Assembly: GCA_021795215.1 (NCBI GenBank)
Contig: JAJYPS010000004.1
Location: forward strand, 1 to 49,973
Direction of reading: 5' to 3'
DNA: 49,973 nucleotides
Origin: Actinomycetes bacterium
GTDB taxonomy: Bacteria > Actinomycetota > Acidimicrobiia > Acidimicrobiales > JAKAOS01
The notes below the pieces were generated by a model. It did not search any database and was not told where the DNA came from. It saw only the letters and a list, made by a program, of their open reading frames with translations. Positions 49,248-49,973 of the stretch are shown here, one piece after another (the stretch's first letter is position 1; each line of letters starts with the position of its first letter). The position numbers and the translations under genes are program-made.

Positions 49248-49460
49248 GCTCTCTTTCCGGGTGCTGGTGTCGGGTCGGGCACGTGAAGCTTGGCGGCCCG
49301 GCGGGCGACCCACTCGTCGATGGGCAACATCCGATCGGCGAATGCCGGGGCGGCCTTGCCAGCCCGCGCTTTGCGGAGCTCCGACACCATGTGGTGTCGA
49401 GGAGGTGCATCAGGCAAACGTTGCCGGCCCCGGCAGCTCCCGAGAGGGCTCGACTCTCTC
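49248..49460 (-). pseudogene. Deleted duplicate of the PIN toxin gene and antitoxin end
   Basis: The sequence tracks the intact PIN gene region twice: the part about 48397-48462, then, after a gap of roughly 150 bp, about 48615-48730, including the toxin start and the antitoxin tail. Aligned by eye, it keeps GGCGGCCCGGCGGGCGACCC and GCCTTGCCAGCCCGCGC. A one-base loss near the toxin start (ACCATG-TGGTG against ACCACGTTGGTG) also breaks the frame. Not functional. Confidence 0.75.
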
Positions 49461-49639
49461 AGCCGGCTCGCCTCTTCGCGCCTCGCCGGCTGACCTGACG
49501 TCGACAGCCGCCGCACTTGTCGATTCGCGATCGGTACACACGTGGTTCAATGCGACCGATTGAGTCGAGCGTCCCGCAAACCGTTCGGCTCAATGCTACC
49601 GGGTCCTCCTTTCAGTAGGTAGCGCATCGTCGATGGTGA

Positions 49640-49645
49640 TACCGT
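49640..49645 (+). promoter_or_regulatory. Candidate -10 box (TACCGT) of the AbrB-type antitoxin gene
   Basis: TACCGT ends 7 nt before ATG 49653, with no SD. This supports ATG 49653 over GTG 49644, which would overlap the box. Confidence 0.35.
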
Positions 49646-49652
49646 GGGTGCC

Positions 49653-49910
49653 ATGGAGTCACCATCAGTGCGGATTCGGGTGGACGCTCAGGGTCGTATG
49701 GTGTTGCCCCGCCGGCTCAGGGAGGAAATCGTCACGACGCCGGGAGAGTTGGTTGTCCGCCGTGTCGCCGAGGGGTTACTGCTCACCTCGACAACGACGG
49801 CCGGGGTCTTGTCCACCGGCCCGGATGGCCTTCCTGTGCTCCACCTCGGAAGGAGAGTCACCAATAACGAAATACTCGATGCGCTGGACCACGAACGCGC
49901 CGAGAGGTGA
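49653..49910 (+). CDS. AbrB/MazE-type antitoxin
   Basis: 85 residues: VRIRVDAQGRMVLPRRLREE is the swapped-hairpin AbrB DNA-binding core, then GELVVRRVAEGLLLTS. The C-terminal part (LGRRVTNNEILDALDHERAE) should bind the toxin. The stop overlaps the PIN gene GTG (GTGA), the usual arrangement of AbrB-PIN (VapBC) modules. It lies outside the islet but in the same toxin-rich zone. Confidence 0.87.
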   Translation: MESPSVRIRVDAQGRMVLPRRLREEIVTTPGELVVRRVAEGLLLTSTTTAGVLSTGPDGLPVLHLGRRVTNNEILDALDHERAER

Positions 49911-49973
49911 TAGATACCTCAGCACTGGTGGCTGCCTTGGTTTCCGACCACGAACACCACGAGCTCGCCCGGC
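49907..49973 (+). CDS. VapC PIN-domain toxin, 5' end only
   Basis: GTG 49907 opens VIDTSALVAALVSDHEHHEL, with the first catalytic Asp (IDTSALVA) of PIN ribonucleases. It runs off the window after 22 codons. GTGA overlap with the antitoxin gene shows coupling. Whether the toxin is intact cannot be seen. Confidence 0.82.
   Translation, partial: MIDTSALVAALVSDHEHHELAR

Noticed and set aside
49096..49410. 104-residue minus-strand ORF starting MHLLDTTW
   Set aside because: It begins in the PIN-toxin duplicate but is out of frame after the base loss and runs through the att repeat; scored as a pseudogene instead.

Overview
The window is high-GC actinobacterial DNA. The class Acidimicrobiia is my best guess, by inference: a ClpS-DUF2017 pair, a senX3/regX3-type two-component pair, frequent GTG and TTG starts, and no 16S gene or other decisive marker. 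Genes are densely packed. Stop/start overlaps (TTGA, GTGA, ATGA) join operon members, and several genes have a TANNNT box 6 to 8 nt before the start codon with no Shine-Dalgarno, which suggests leaderless mRNAs.

Layout. Bases 1-1770 are mobile-element debris: the 5' end of an IS256-family element, two truncated genes of unknown function, and an IS4-type transposase fragment. Bases 1775-5450 hold a DksA/TraR zinc-finger protein, a methyltransferase, a membrane protein, an RsbW-like ATPase fused to a methanogen-output-like domain, tRNA-Lys, and a 40-residue Cys-rich microprotein behind a CsoR-like palindrome. Bases 5534-10910 are an assimilatory nitrate operon (nasA-type catalytic subunit, a 116-residue companion, nirB, nirD).

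Bases 10954-18327 are an amide/peptide-bond cluster: a class-I glutamine amidotransferase, a YbdK-type carboxylate-amine ligase, an S9 peptidase, an AsnO-like amidotransferase and a circularly permuted ATP-grasp ligase. The last three form one operon. It resembles the N-acetylglutaminylglutamine amide (NAGGN) trio but has a different ligase and a different peptidase, and it is the best candidate here for an undescribed small-molecule pathway. Bases 18605-26474 carry MMPL, MATE and MFS transporters, an SDR oxidoreductase and a carboxylesterase.

Bases 26549-33954 hold a compact type IV secretion-like locus: an orphan response regulator, VirD4-like, VirB4-like, SCO6880-like, TrbL/VirB6-like and a small pilin-like membrane protein, plus a divergent lytic transglycosylase. 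No relaxase or integrase is visible and the flanks are chromosomal. Bases 34046-45590 are housekeeping: sensor kinase and regulator, Fur, ABC ATPase, seryl-tRNA synthetase, a drug-type ABC pair, ClpS, DUF2017, two Gfo/Idh/MocA oxidoreductases (one fused to a ThuA-like domain), and an S51-like protein fused to a CysS-type C-terminal domain.

From 45705 to the end the window becomes accessory. An intact tRNA-Glu carries one copy of a 67-bp repeat whose second copy lies 3.4 kb downstream (49181-49247). The islet between them holds a lipoprotein, broken vapBC, broken IS200/IS605 and ISAzo13 transposases, and an intact Phd-PIN toxin-antitoxin pair. Past the second repeat lie a deleted duplicate of that PIN toxin and an AbrB-PIN pair that runs off the window.
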